Source of the DNA: Rhodococcus sp. WMMA185
Lineage (GTDB): Bacteria > Actinomycetota > Actinomycetes > Mycobacteriales > Mycobacteriaceae
Direction: 5' to 3'
Assembly: GCF_001767395.1 (NCBI RefSeq)
Contig: NZ_CP017014.1
Coordinates: forward strand, 3,046,501-3,110,500
DNA: 64,000 nt
The position numbers and the translations under genes are program-made. Numbering within the stretch: position 1 is the first letter of the stretch; each line of letters begins with the position of its first letter. The notes under the pieces are model-generated. The model was given only the letters and a program-made list of their open reading frames with translations, had not been told where the DNA came from and made no database searches. Positions 48,841 through 57,800 of the stretch are shown one piece after another.

Positions 48841-50117
48841 GCCGCGCCAGGGACCGTTGACTGGGCCCGGTAGTCTTCGGCGGCTCGATACGCGATGTTG
48901 TGCGAGCCGATGATATCTGCGTGTTCAACGAAACCGCAGTCGAGACAACAGAACCGGTCCTGGTGGGGCCGGTTCTTCTTGTCGATATGACCACACCGGA
49001 TACAACGGCGGCTGGTGTTGGCCGGATTAACCGACAACACCGGCACCCCCACCCGGGCGGCCTTGTAGGAAATGAAGGCCCCGAGTTGCGCGAACGCCCA
49101 ACTCGAGTGGGTGGCCCGTTGGGGCTTGCGGAGCCGTACCCGTTCGCGGATGCCCGTGAGGTTCTCCAGGGCGATCCCGCGTCCGGTGCGTTCAGCCACG
49201 GCCACGACCTTCTTGGAAATTTGATGGTTGACGTCGGCGGCGAACCGGGCTTCCTTCCGAGCCCGCCGCCGCAACAACCGTTTAGCGGATTTGGTGTTCT
49301 TCCTTTGCAACGCCTGCCGCAGTTCCCGGTTGCGGGTGCGGCGGTCCTTCGTGCTGCCCCGCCCGGCGCGGCCGTCCGGGGCACCATCCCCGAAGGTGTC
49401 GATGAGGTGATCACCAAGTGTCCGGTCGGAGGCGACCGCGATGTTCACGATCCCCAGATCCACCCCGATCCACCCGTCCGGGGTGTTCAGATGCTCCCCG
49501 TGAGCCACCGGCGGGTCGGGCAGATCACACGTGGCGATCAGGTAGGCGGTCGGCTTCCCTGCCCGATCACGCTGCACGACGAGATCGGTTTCCCCCTTCC
49601 GGTAGTCACGGAGCATCGCCACCTGGTCGGGGTGCCCGACGAACCGCAGGTTCTTCACCCGCCCGTCGACCGTCCAAATCGACACCGTGCCGCCCCTATC
49701 GTCCGGGTCGTGCTGCCAGGACAGACACCGGTCATCGAAGGGTTGGGCCGCATCCGGGCGGAACCGGATCGGCGTGGACTCCACCCGCGCCCGGCGGCGG
49801 GAGCCTTTCGGCCCGTACCTGCCGTTGCGGAGGTTGGCCCGCAACGTGGTGTACGAATCAGCGACCTTCCGGATCACCGACTGCGCCACCTGGGCACCCA
49901 ACCCACCATGCTCGCGGGCGGTGGCGTAGGTGACCGCCCGCAGATCACGTTTCCGGAACACCCGCTTCTCGTGCGCGATGCGAGCCACCAGGGTGGCGGT
50001 GTCATTGCAGACGGCCAGAGTGCGCACCACAGCATCGAGTTGCTGACCGTCCGGCAGCAACTTCACCCGCACCACCTGCTTCACACCCCGGACCGTAACA
50101 GCGGCCACCGACACCAA
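48837..50117 (-). CDS. tnpB: TnpB, RNA-guided nuclease of IS200/IS605-type elements (solitary)
   Basis: A 426-residue TnpB. RuvC residues are D220 (GVDLGIVNIAV), E318 (IALENLTGI) and D401 (HADIIGSHNIA), and a zinc ribbon has C372-x2-C375 and C391-x2-C394. All three catalytic acids are kept, so it may be an active guided nuclease. No TnpA gene is nearby. Start may be GTG 50117 or a later GTG. It lies between the cyclotransferase and an Rv0876c-like gene, a place where mycobacteria have no such gene. Confidence 0.85.
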   Translation of the reverse strand: MVSVAAVTVRGVKQVVRVKLLPDGQQLDAVVRTLAVCNDTATLVARIAHEKRVFRKRDLRAVTYATAREHGGLGAQVAQSVIRKVADSYTTLRANLRNGRYGPKGSRRRARVESTPIRFRPDAAQPFDDRCLSWQHDPDDRGGTVSIWTVDGRVKNLRFVGHPDQVAMLRDYRKGETDLVVQRDRAGKPTAYLIATCDLPDPPVAHGEHLNTPDGWIGVDLGIVNIAVASDRTLGDHLIDTFGDGAPDGRAGRGSTKDRRTRNRELRQALQRKNTKSAKRLLRRRARKEARFAADVNHQISKKVVAVAERTGRGIALENLTGIRERVRLRKPQRATHSSWAFAQLGAFISYKAARVGVPVLSVNPANTSRRCIRCGHIDKKNRPHQDRFCCLDCGFVEHADIIGSHNIAYRAAEDYRAQSTVPGAA

Positions 50118-50192
50118 CCCGAAACCCGAACCAAAACGGACGGAGAGGCCGCTGACCTACTCGTGCACGACCCACCAGAGGACGCGATTCCT

Positions 50193-50212
50193 CCCGGCCC
50201 TGAAGGACCGGG
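50193..50212 (-). other. hairpin resembling IS605-type right-end sequence, upstream of tnpB
   Basis: The minus strand reads AGGAACCCCGGTCCTTCAGG then GCCGGGAGGAATCGC, an 8-bp stem with a TTCA loop. From memory, similar sequence (CCCCGTCCTTTAGGGCGGGG then AGGA) closes the 3' end of many TnpB elements. Here it lies 76 nt on the 5' side of tnpB, so it may be a remnant of another element's end. Confidence 0.4.
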
Positions 50213-50304
50213 GTTCCTCGCTACGCAGCGCTGACATGCCGACCTGACCAGCATTGCCTGGGGTTGCCCGGTCACATTTCACCCGACTAGTAGAGAATTG
50301 ACTT

Positions 50305-52011
50305 GTGACCGGACCGCGTGAACCCTACGACTCGGACGGTGGTTGGGATCCAGACGAGAAGGGCGGGCCCACCGCCCATCCCGGCTACGACAATTACCCA
50401 CCCGCGGCCCGCGTCGGAGGTCGAAACTTGCCCCCCTCCGCACGGGTAGGAGGCCGACGCTCGCCGCTTCCTCCCCTTCATCCGGTCGGCAGCAACGAAT
50501 CGCGCGCCCGCGACGAGGATGTGGCCGGCGCTCCCAAAGCGCCTCCGATGCCACGAAGACTCACGGTCACACGAGTCGCAGCAATGCGGAGCCGTGAACT
50601 CACCAACAAGGGGATCGCAACCTTTCATCGCGCAGCGAAGGCCGATGGCGCGGACAAGTCGGGACTGACCGCGCTCACGTACGCGGTAATGGCCAACTTC
50701 GCAACCGACGCCGCCATTGCGGTCGCCCTTGCAAACACCCTGTTCTTCTCCGCCGCAACGGGTGAGGACAAGACCAAGGTCGCCCTGTATCTACTGATCA
50801 CGATCGCCCCTTTCGCGGTGATCGCCCCGCTGATCGGCCCGATGCTCGACCGGCTGCAGCACGGCAGACGCATCGCGCTCGCGACGTCATTCGGGCTGCG
50901 AACGGTCCTCGTGGTCGTGCTCGTTTTCAATTTCGACAGTTGGGTGCTCTACCCAGCCGCGCTGGGCATGATGGTGCTCAGCAAGTCCTTCTCGGTACTC
51001 AAGAGCGCGGTAACGCCGCGCGTATTGCCACCAGAGATCGACCTCGTTCGAGTCAATTCCAGGCTCACCGTGTTCGGCCTCATCGGCGGCACAATCGGTG
51101 CGGGCGCCGTCGCCGGCGGCCTGGCGCTCATTACCGGTTCCGTCGGCGCACTGTGGCTGGCGGCGATCATCACCGCGCTCGGCGCATACCTCAGCATGCG
51201 AATCCCATCGTGGGTCGAGGTAACCGAGGGCGAGGTCCCAGCCACCCTCACCTATCACGGCGACGAGGGGGCGACCGAGGTCCTCGATCGCAACCGAGCG
51301 CCGCAGTCGGGCATCTCGGCCACGACGAAGCCGAGCAAGCGCCGACAGCCGCTGGGCCGCGCGGTGATCGCCGGACTCTGGGGAAACAGCACCATCCGTG
51401 TCCTCACCGGATTCTTGACGTTGTACATCGCGTTCGTGGCGAAATCCCGAACCGACCACGAACCCCTCATGCAAGCAGCGATGCTCGCGCTCGTCGGCGC
51501 GGCCGCCGCGATCGGCAACTTCACCGGCAACGCAACCGGTGCAAGGCTCAAGCTCGGCCGCCCTGCGGTGATCGTCCTGCGATGCACGACTGCGGTATGG
51601 ATCATCGCCGTCATCGCTGCCGTTACCGACAACCTGTTGACGGCAGCGCTGGCCACCCTCGTCGCATCGGCGGCCAGCGCGCTGGCCAAGGTATCGCTGG
51701 ACGCGTCGCTTCAGCATGATCTGCCTGAAGAATCCATTGCTTCGGGATTCGGACGATCCGAGACTGTTCTACAGCTGAGCTGGGTGGTCGGTGGTGCGCT
51801 CGGTGTCCTGCTGCCTACCGAATACTGGATCGGGTTCTCGGTGGTGTCGGCCGTCATGACCCTCGGACTCGTCCAGACCATCCTCACCTATCGTGGGAAT
51901 ACTCTCCTGCCAGGGCTCGGTGGAAAACGCCCTGTCTTGGCGGAACAAGAAGTGGCCGACTCTCACTCGGCCCACCACCGGACCGGCCGATCGACGGGAA
52001 GTATGAAGTAA
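50305..52011 (+). CDS. MFS transporter with disordered N-terminus (Rv0876c-like)
   Basis: A 568-residue protein: ~85 residues of Pro/Gly/Arg-rich sequence with repeated ARVGGR, then about 12 TM segments with the loop GPMLDRLQHGRR (motif A). GTG 50305 follows TAGAGAAT closely, so the mRNA may be leaderless. DUF2771 starts one base after its stop. Substrate unknown. Confidence 0.8.
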   Translation: MTGPREPYDSDGGWDPDEKGGPTAHPGYDNYPPAARVGGRNLPPSARVGGRRSPLPPLHPVGSNESRARDEDVAGAPKAPPMPRRLTVTRVAAMRSRELTNKGIATFHRAAKADGADKSGLTALTYAVMANFATDAAIAVALANTLFFSAATGEDKTKVALYLLITIAPFAVIAPLIGPMLDRLQHGRRIALATSFGLRTVLVVVLVFNFDSWVLYPAALGMMVLSKSFSVLKSAVTPRVLPPEIDLVRVNSRLTVFGLIGGTIGAGAVAGGLALITGSVGALWLAAIITALGAYLSMRIPSWVEVTEGEVPATLTYHGDEGATEVLDRNRAPQSGISATTKPSKRRQPLGRAVIAGLWGNSTIRVLTGFLTLYIAFVAKSRTDHEPLMQAAMLALVGAAAAIGNFTGNATGARLKLGRPAVIVLRCTTAVWIIAVIAAVTDNLLTAALATLVASAASALAKVSLDASLQHDLPEESIASGFGRSETVLQLSWVVGGALGVLLPTEYWIGFSVVSAVMTLGLVQTILTYRGNTLLPGLGGKRPVLAEQEVADSHSAHHRTGRSTGSMK

Positions 52012-52503
52012 GTGAGCATGCAGTCGCGTACCAAGAAGATCCTGACATTGTTATCGGTGGGGCTGGTGGTGGCCCTCGTGGCCTTCGTCGGGGTCATCTA
52101 CACGCTCGTCCGCAACTCGCCGGACCGATTGCCGGAAATCACGGCGTTCGCGCATGACCGAACCGAACGCGTATCTCCCCTGGCGTATTGCAACCTCTAC
52201 CTCGAGGACTGCCAGAGTTTCGGCGTCACCGAACTCGACGTCCCACCTGGCTACCCCTTGCAGTTGTCACTTCCGCCGGAAATCGTCGACGCGCCGTGGC
52301 GGATCTTCGCCCTCTACCAGGATCCTTCGGGGGCACCCGTCATCTTGCAACAGGCATACCGCGCCGGCGAGAAGCGCGCCGTGACCGTGCCGTCGTCCGA
52401 GGAACTGCAACTGGCCGGCGTCGAGATTCAGTTGCCTTCAGCCGTCGTGGACCAAGAGGGGCTCCCACACGCCCGTGCGGTCTGGTCGATCAAGACAGCC
52501 TGA
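52012..52503 (+). CDS. DUF2771 membrane-anchored protein (Rv0875c-like)
   Basis: A 163-residue protein with one N-terminal TM anchor (residues ~10-32) and an extracytoplasmic domain (CNLYLEDC, PPGYPLQLSLPPEI). Starts at GTG 52012 directly after the MFS stop, or at ATG 52018. Two cysteines in CNLYLEDC may form a disulphide. Function unknown. Confidence 0.75.
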   Translation: MSMQSRTKKILTLLSVGLVVALVAFVGVIYTLVRNSPDRLPEITAFAHDRTERVSPLAYCNLYLEDCQSFGVTELDVPPGYPLQLSLPPEIVDAPWRIFALYQDPSGAPVILQQAYRAGEKRAVTVPSSEELQLAGVEIQLPSAVVDQEGLPHARAVWSIKTA

Positions 52504-52545
52504 TCGCGCCTCCGGCCGGAGATCGCCTGCAGTGCAGAACTCGGG

Positions 52546-52956
52546 TCAGCTGTCGAGTTCGCGGGCGACGGCGCGAACCACTTCGGAGATGCGCTGGGCC
52601 GTCTTGCGGTCCGGGTACTTGCCCCTGCGCAGATCTGGCTGAACCTTCGCCTCGAGGAGTGTGATCATGTCCTCGACCATGCCGTGCAGTTCGTCCGGCG
52701 TGTGTTTCTTGGCTGCAGGCTCCTTGCGCGCTGCGTTCTGGCGCACCGACGGTGCCGGGTCGAGAACCTTCAGGCTCAGCGCCTGGGGGCCGCGCCGTCC
52801 GGCAGCCATACCGAACTCGACACGCTGACCGGCTTTGAGGCCCTCGACGCCTGCGGGCAGAGCAGACGAACGCACATAGACGTCCTCCCCCTCGTCCTGC
52901 GACAGAAAACCGAATCCCTTTTCGACGTCGTACCACTTCACCTTGCCGGTCGGCAC
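52546..52956 (-). CDS. cspB: cold-shock domain protein, CspB-like
   Basis: A 136-residue protein. The N-terminal cold-shock domain has [19 protein letters not shown] and [10 protein letters not shown] with RNP-1/RNP-2 aromatics. A C-terminal extension ([38 protein letters not shown]) matches mycobacterial CspB (Rv0871). It binds single-stranded RNA/DNA. GTG 52956 fits the mycobacterial start; GTG 52965 is an alternative. Confidence 0.88.
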   Translation of the reverse strand: MPTGKVKWYDVEKGFGFLSQDEGEDVYVRSSALPAGVEGLKAGQRVEFGMAAGRRGPQALSLKVLDPAPSVRQNAARKEPAAKKHTPDELHGMVEDMITLLEAKVQPDLRRGKYPDRKTAQRISEVVRAVARELDS

Positions 52957-52991
52957 CGCGTTCACCCGCTCATCCCTTGAAGTGCGCTTTT

Positions 52992-53032
52992 GTTGCACTG
53001 GTATGCAGTATGTCGTTGCACTGGTATGCAGT
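52992..53032 (-). repeat. 18-bp direct repeat upstream of cspB
   Basis: GTTGCACTGGTATGCAGT occurs twice, at 52992-53009 and 53015-53032, a period of 23 bp. Each has an imperfect inner palindrome (GCA-CTGGTA-TGC). Lies 36-76 bp upstream of the cspB start and also upstream of the divergent membrane gene. Could bind a regulator as two sites on the same helix face every ~2.2 turns. Confidence 0.7.
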
Positions 53033-53141
53033 TCGCAAAACAGCGCGCCCCACCTCTGGTGCGGGACGCGCAGCACTCACAGTCTACCTTGCGCAGGCCC
53101 TATCCATCATTCGAGTTTTGCAGGAACTATCGTTGCAAGTT

Positions 53142-53393
53142 GTGGCCCACGAATCGACGCATGAATCGACACCCGGGAGCACGGCTCGCCCGACTCGGAT
53201 CGGCGACGCCTTCCTGCGGGTCGCACTCGTCCTCTTCGCGGTCGGTTTCGTGGCCATCGTGGCCATCTTCCTGACCCCGATCTTGTCCGGCAGCGAGCCT
53301 GGACTCGCTCTCTATCTCGTCGCCCTCGCGTGTCCTGTCGGATTCTTACTCGGAATCGTCGCGGCCTTGCGGCAGGGCAAGCGGGCGCGCTGA
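53142..53393 (+). CDS. small two-TM membrane protein (Rv0870c-like)
   Basis: An 83-residue protein: hydrophilic N-terminus rich in Thr/Glu, then TM helices (RVALVLFAVGFVAIVAIFL, LALYLVALACPVGFLLG) and basic tail QGKRAR. GTG 53142 has TATCGT 8 nt upstream, fitting a leaderless start; TTG 53133 behind AGGA is an alternative. Divergent from cspB as in M. tuberculosis. Confidence 0.65.
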   Translation: MAHESTHESTPGSTARPTRIGDAFLRVALVLFAVGFVAIVAIFLTPILSGSEPGLALYLVALACPVGFLLGIVAALRQGKRAR

Positions 53394-53488
53394 CGATCCT
53401 GTGCGCCGCGCGGGGGCACCGAGCCGTAAGTACCGAGCCCTGGCACCGAGCGTGACACTGAGCCGAACATCAACCAAGGGGGACCATC

Positions 53489-53863
53489 ATGAGACTGTTG
53501 CTCAACATCATCTGGCTGCTGTTCGGCGGCCTGTGGCTGGCGCTGGGGTACTTCGTCGCCGGCATCATCTGCTGCATCCTGATCATCACCATCCCGTTCG
53601 GCATCGCGTCGTTCCGCGTGGGCGTGTATGCGCTGTGGCCGTTCGGCAAGACCGTGGTCGACAAACCGACGGCCGGAGTGGGTTCGCTGATCGGCAACGT
53701 CATCTGGCTCATCGTCGCGGGACTCTGGCTCGCGATCGGGCACCTCGTCTCTGCGATAGCAATGGCGATCACCATCATCGGCATCCCCTTGGCCGTCGCG
53801 AACCTCAAAATGATCCCCATCTCCCTCATGTCCCTCGGCAAGGACATAGTCGACGCACGTTGA
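53489..53863 (+). CDS. YccF family membrane protein
   Basis: A 124-residue protein with two related halves, each of two TM helices: NIIWLLFGGLWLALGYFVAG and NVIWLIVAGLWLAIGHLV, followed by IPFGIASFR and IPLAVANLK. This inner duplication defines YccF (DUF307). AGGGGGACCATC precedes the ATG. Function unknown. Confidence 0.82.
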   Translation: MRLLLNIIWLLFGGLWLALGYFVAGIICCILIITIPFGIASFRVGVYALWPFGKTVVDKPTAGVGSLIGNVIWLIVAGLWLAIGHLVSAIAMAITIIGIPLAVANLKMIPISLMSLGKDIVDAR

Positions 53864-53866
53864 TGA

Positions 53867-53882
53867 TGTGAGCTTTCTCACA
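53867..53882. promoter_or_regulatory. perfect CRP/GlxR site TGTGA-N6-TCACA
   Basis: TGTGAGCTTTCTCACA matches the CRP/GlxR consensus at all ten key bases. It lies 4 nt after the yccF stop and about 440 bp before the rpf start. M. tuberculosis CRP (Rv3676) and C. glutamicum GlxR are known to control rpf genes. The inverted repeat could also act as a weak terminator for yccF. Confidence 0.7.
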
Positions 53883-54125
53883 TAACGACGCGATAACGAA
53901 GTTCTGGCAGTCCGATGAGAAAGTCGCAGCATCGCCCCTAGCTGCGAAGAGTCTGCCCGCGCCCGAACGGAACTCGATAACGGACCGAGACACGTTGCGT
54001 TATCAAATAGTGACATCGAGGCTTTGTCCGATTACGGTCATCACCGGCCGAGGAACATCGGCCACGTCCGACCCGCCGCGCCAAGCCTCGTCCCGCGGGT
54101 ATCGGATTCCCAACGAAGCATTCCA

Positions 54126-54936
<811 letters not shown>

Positions 54937-54940
54937 ATTT

Positions 54941-55002
54941 CCCAGAAACACAAGAGTGGCCCTGCACTGAATCCGGTGCAGGGCCACTCTTGTGTTTCTG
55001 GG
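54941..55002. terminator. perfect 27-bp hairpin terminator between rpf and a convergent gene
   Basis: The arm 54941-54967 (CCCAGAAACACAAGAGTGGC...) pairs with 54976-55002 without mismatch around an 8-nt loop. It begins 4 nt after the rpf stop and abuts the convergent small gene's stop, so it likely works in both directions. Confidence 0.88.
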
Positions 55003-55191
55003 TCAGCGGTTGATCACTGTGTACGGATGTGCGTACGGCAGCGACTCCACCGGCAACGGGAACTCGGTGTCCTCACCGAACGGCGACAGCCCTCCCGCAC
55101 GGGTCGACGACAGCTCGGTCACGGCCTGATCTCCATCGGCGGTCTCAGGCCACCCCGGGTCCACGTACTGATTCTTCGCATTGTTAGCCAC
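55003..55191 (-). CDS. small conserved hypothetical protein
   Basis: About 62 residues from GTG 55191: [14 protein letters not shown] then [33 protein letters not shown] lies 6 nt before the GTG and there is no Shine-Dalgarno, so a leaderless start is likely. The gene is between rpf and the Rv0862c-like gene, where mycobacteria have a short hypothetical gene (Rv0863). No domain is recognised. Confidence 0.55.
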   Translation of the reverse strand: MANNAKNQYVDPGWPETADGDQAVTELSSTRAGGLSPFGEDTEFPLPVESLPYAHPYTVINR

Positions 55192-55271
55192 GGGGTCATT
55201 TTGACAGGAGAGCGTGGCGACGTACAGCCCAGGTCTTTGCAACAGGTGCTCGGCTCGACACGAACAGCAGA

Positions 55272-55343
55272 TTCTCGCCCCGCTCGGTGACCACTTTCTC
55301 GCCCCGCTCGGTGACCACTTTCTCGCCCCGCTCGGTGACCGAC
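55272..55343. repeat. three 24-nt tandem repeats upstream of the Rv0862c-like gene
   Basis: Units begin at 55272, 55296 and 55320 with TTCTCGCCCCGCTCGGTGAC; the third ends GAC instead of ACT. A partial TTCTCGAG follows. The gap 55192-55368 otherwise holds the TAATCT -10 for the next gene. Confidence 0.85.
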
Positions 55344-55368
55344 TTCTCGAGAACTAATCTAATAGTCG

Positions 55369-57684
55369 ATGACCCATACCGACGACGCCACCGCAAGCAC
55401 CACCGCCGCTGCCGATCCGCGCGACGTCGGTAGCTTCGCGGCGTGGTTGGCCGCGTTCAGCGATGCCGAGTTGACTGATCTGTTGCGCAAGCGCCCCGAT
55501 CTTGCGGTACCGCCACCTTCGACTGTCGCCGTTCTCGCCGGACGCGCCGAACAGCGGGCCTCCGTGGCACGTGCAGCAGACGATCTCACGACCCTGGACT
55601 TCGGCATTCTCGAACTCCTCGCCCTAGAGCACGCGGACGAGGTCGGGGTGTCACGAACCCAACTGCAAGAAGCCGTGGGGTCTCGGGCGACGAAGAAGGT
55701 CGTCGACGCCGCCCTGAGAACACTGCGGATGCTGGCACTCGTCTGGGGCGACAAGACCACCCTTCGCATCGTTCCCGCGGTGGTGGCCACCATCCCGTGG
55801 CGCATCGGGCTGGGCGCCCAGCCCACCGAGGCGCTCGACGAACCCACGATCACCGCGGCGATCGGCGGGTTGCAGCCCGTCGAGAGCGAAATACTCGAGA
55901 CGCTGTCGAAGTCGAGTCCGATCGGGCGCACCAGGGACGCCGCCCCCGGAACACCACCGGACAGACCAGTCCAGCGACTCCTCGCAGCCGGGTTACTCCG
56001 ACGGATCGACGACGAGACCGTCGAACTGCACCATCAGGTGCGGCAGGTCCTACGCGGAGAGGCAGTCTTCGACGTCACATCACTCACTCCGCCGAAGGTC
56101 GCGGGACGCGAGCACAAGCCTGCCGATGTCAATGCCACTGCGGCAGGCGAGACACTCGAACTGGTGCGCCATTGCGAAGACGTCCTCGAGGCACTCGGCG
56201 AGGCCCCGGCTCCTGCGCTGCGAGCAGGCGGCCTCGGCGTCCGTGAACTGCGGCGCATTTCCAAGACGACAGGCATCGACGAGAACCGGTTGAGTCTCTT
56301 GGTGGAGCTCCTGTCGGCTGCCGGGCTGATCGCCCGCGGTATCCCCGACCCCGTACCAGCGGTTGATGGTGGGGAGAGCTACTGGGCCCCGACCACAGCC
56401 GTCGACAATTGGCTCCACGCTCCGGTTGCGAGGCGCTGGCACTCTCTTGCCGAAGCGTGGCTGGCGTTGCCCCGCATGGCCTGGTTCATCGGGATGCGCG
56501 ACGCCAACGACAAGCCGGTGGCGGCGCTCTCCGACGAGGCGCGGGCGCCGTCCGCACCCCGCGACCGGCAGGCGATCCTCGGGCTCTTGGCCGAGCTCGA
56601 CAGCGGCCAGTCGGCGGGCGCCGTGGAGGTCAGCCGACTGCTGGCCTGGCGTCGTCCACGCTGGGGCGCCCGACTTCGGGTTCACGCGGTGGCGCGCACG
56701 CTCGACGAGGCCGCAGCGCTGGGGCTTATCGCACGCGGGGCCCTCAGTTCGCCCGGCCGGGCTCTGCTGCACGGAGGCGACGCCGAGGGCGAGATGCACT
56801 CGTGCCTTCCCGAACCCGTCGACCACGTGCTCGTACAGGCCGACCTGACCGTGGTCGCGCCGGGTCCGCTGACTCCAGACCTACTCGAGCAGATCGCACT
56901 GGTCGCGGACATCGAGTCGGCGGGCGCGGCATCGATGTACCGGATCAGCGAGGCCAGCGTCCGACGTGCGCTCGACGTCGGGATGACGGCAGCGGAGCTC
57001 CACAGCCTGTTTTCCACACGGTCACGCACGCCCGTTCCGCAGTCGCTGTCATACCTGATCGACGATGTTGCGAGACGGCACGGACGATTACGGGCCGGTG
57101 TCGCGTCGTCCTTCGTCCGCTGCGAGGACCCGGCATTGCTCGCTGAAGTCCTCGCCTCACCTGTTGCCGCTTCCCTGGCTCTGCGGGCATTGGCACCAAC
57201 CGTGGCGGTCTCGCAGGCACCGCTGCGTGCGGTACTGGACGAATTGCGGGCAGCAGGCTTCGCTCCCGCGGGTGAGGACGCGTCGGGCGCGCTCGTCGAC
57301 CTTCGCTCTCGTGGCGCGCGCGTCATGAACCGCCGAAAGGCTGCGGCCTACCGAACGCCGGCCGTCCCCACCGATGCCCAACTCGCTGCAGTGGTGCGAA
57401 CTCTGCGGGCAGGCGATCTCGCGGCATCGACCAAGGGCTCCGATAGTGTTCGCTCCGACGGTTCGCGGGCAGGCAGTGCGGCAACCGTCGCCCTCCTCGC
57501 CACCGCGGCGCGCGAGCGGGCCAGTGTCGCCATCGGCTACGTCGATGCCCAGGGCATCGCGTCCCACCGCGTCGTCGAACCCGTAACCGTCGGAGGTGGC
57601 CAACTCGACGCGTTCGACCCTGCGAGCGGCAGTGTCCGGCAGTTCATGCTCCATCGCATTACTTCCGTCACCCGGGTCGACTGA
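55369..57684 (+). CDS. helicase-associated protein (Rv0862c-like, XPB N-terminal-like domain)
   Basis: A 771-residue protein without Walker motifs. AWLAAFSDAELTDLLRKRPDL and later HVLVQADLTVVAPGPL are typical of the helicase_C_3-type region found beside bacterial XPB. ATG 55369 lies 8 nt after TAATCT, so the mRNA is probably leaderless. The XPB helicase follows 116 nt later, and the two are expected to act together in DNA repair. Mechanism is inferred. Confidence 0.8.
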   Translation: MTHTDDATASTTAAADPRDVGSFAAWLAAFSDAELTDLLRKRPDLAVPPPSTVAVLAGRAEQRASVARAADDLTTLDFGILELLALEHADEVGVSRTQLQEAVGSRATKKVVDAALRTLRMLALVWGDKTTLRIVPAVVATIPWRIGLGAQPTEALDEPTITAAIGGLQPVESEILETLSKSSPIGRTRDAAPGTPPDRPVQRLLAAGLLRRIDDETVELHHQVRQVLRGEAVFDVTSLTPPKVAGREHKPADVNATAAGETLELVRHCEDVLEALGEAPAPALRAGGLGVRELRRISKTTGIDENRLSLLVELLSAAGLIARGIPDPVPAVDGGESYWAPTTAVDNWLHAPVARRWHSLAEAWLALPRMAWFIGMRDANDKPVAALSDEARAPSAPRDRQAILGLLAELDSGQSAGAVEVSRLLAWRRPRWGARLRVHAVARTLDEAAALGLIARGALSSPGRALLHGGDAEGEMHSCLPEPVDHVLVQADLTVVAPGPLTPDLLEQIALVADIESAGAASMYRISEASVRRALDVGMTAAELHSLFSTRSRTPVPQSLSYLIDDVARRHGRLRAGVASSFVRCEDPALLAEVLASPVAASLALRALAPTVAVSQAPLRAVLDELRAAGFAPAGEDASGALVDLRSRGARVMNRRKAAAYRTPAVPTDAQLAAVVRTLRAGDLAASTKGSDSVRSDGSRAGSAATVALLATAARERASVAIGYVDAQGIASHRVVEPVTVGGGQLDAFDPASGSVRQFMLHRITSVTRVD

Positions 57685-57800
57685 CTCGACTGTGGGGGTA
57701 TCTGGCATCTCGTCGGGTGAGTGTCGTGGCGCCGCGGCGCACATATCAGGACAATGGACAAGCTGACTACATCCGTAGATCGCACACGAGGAGGCTTTAC

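Noticed and set aside
48900-50234. A 444-codon plus-strand open frame opposite tnpB
   Set aside because: Pro/Arg-rich shadow with no domain; TnpB catalytic motifs are on the other strand.
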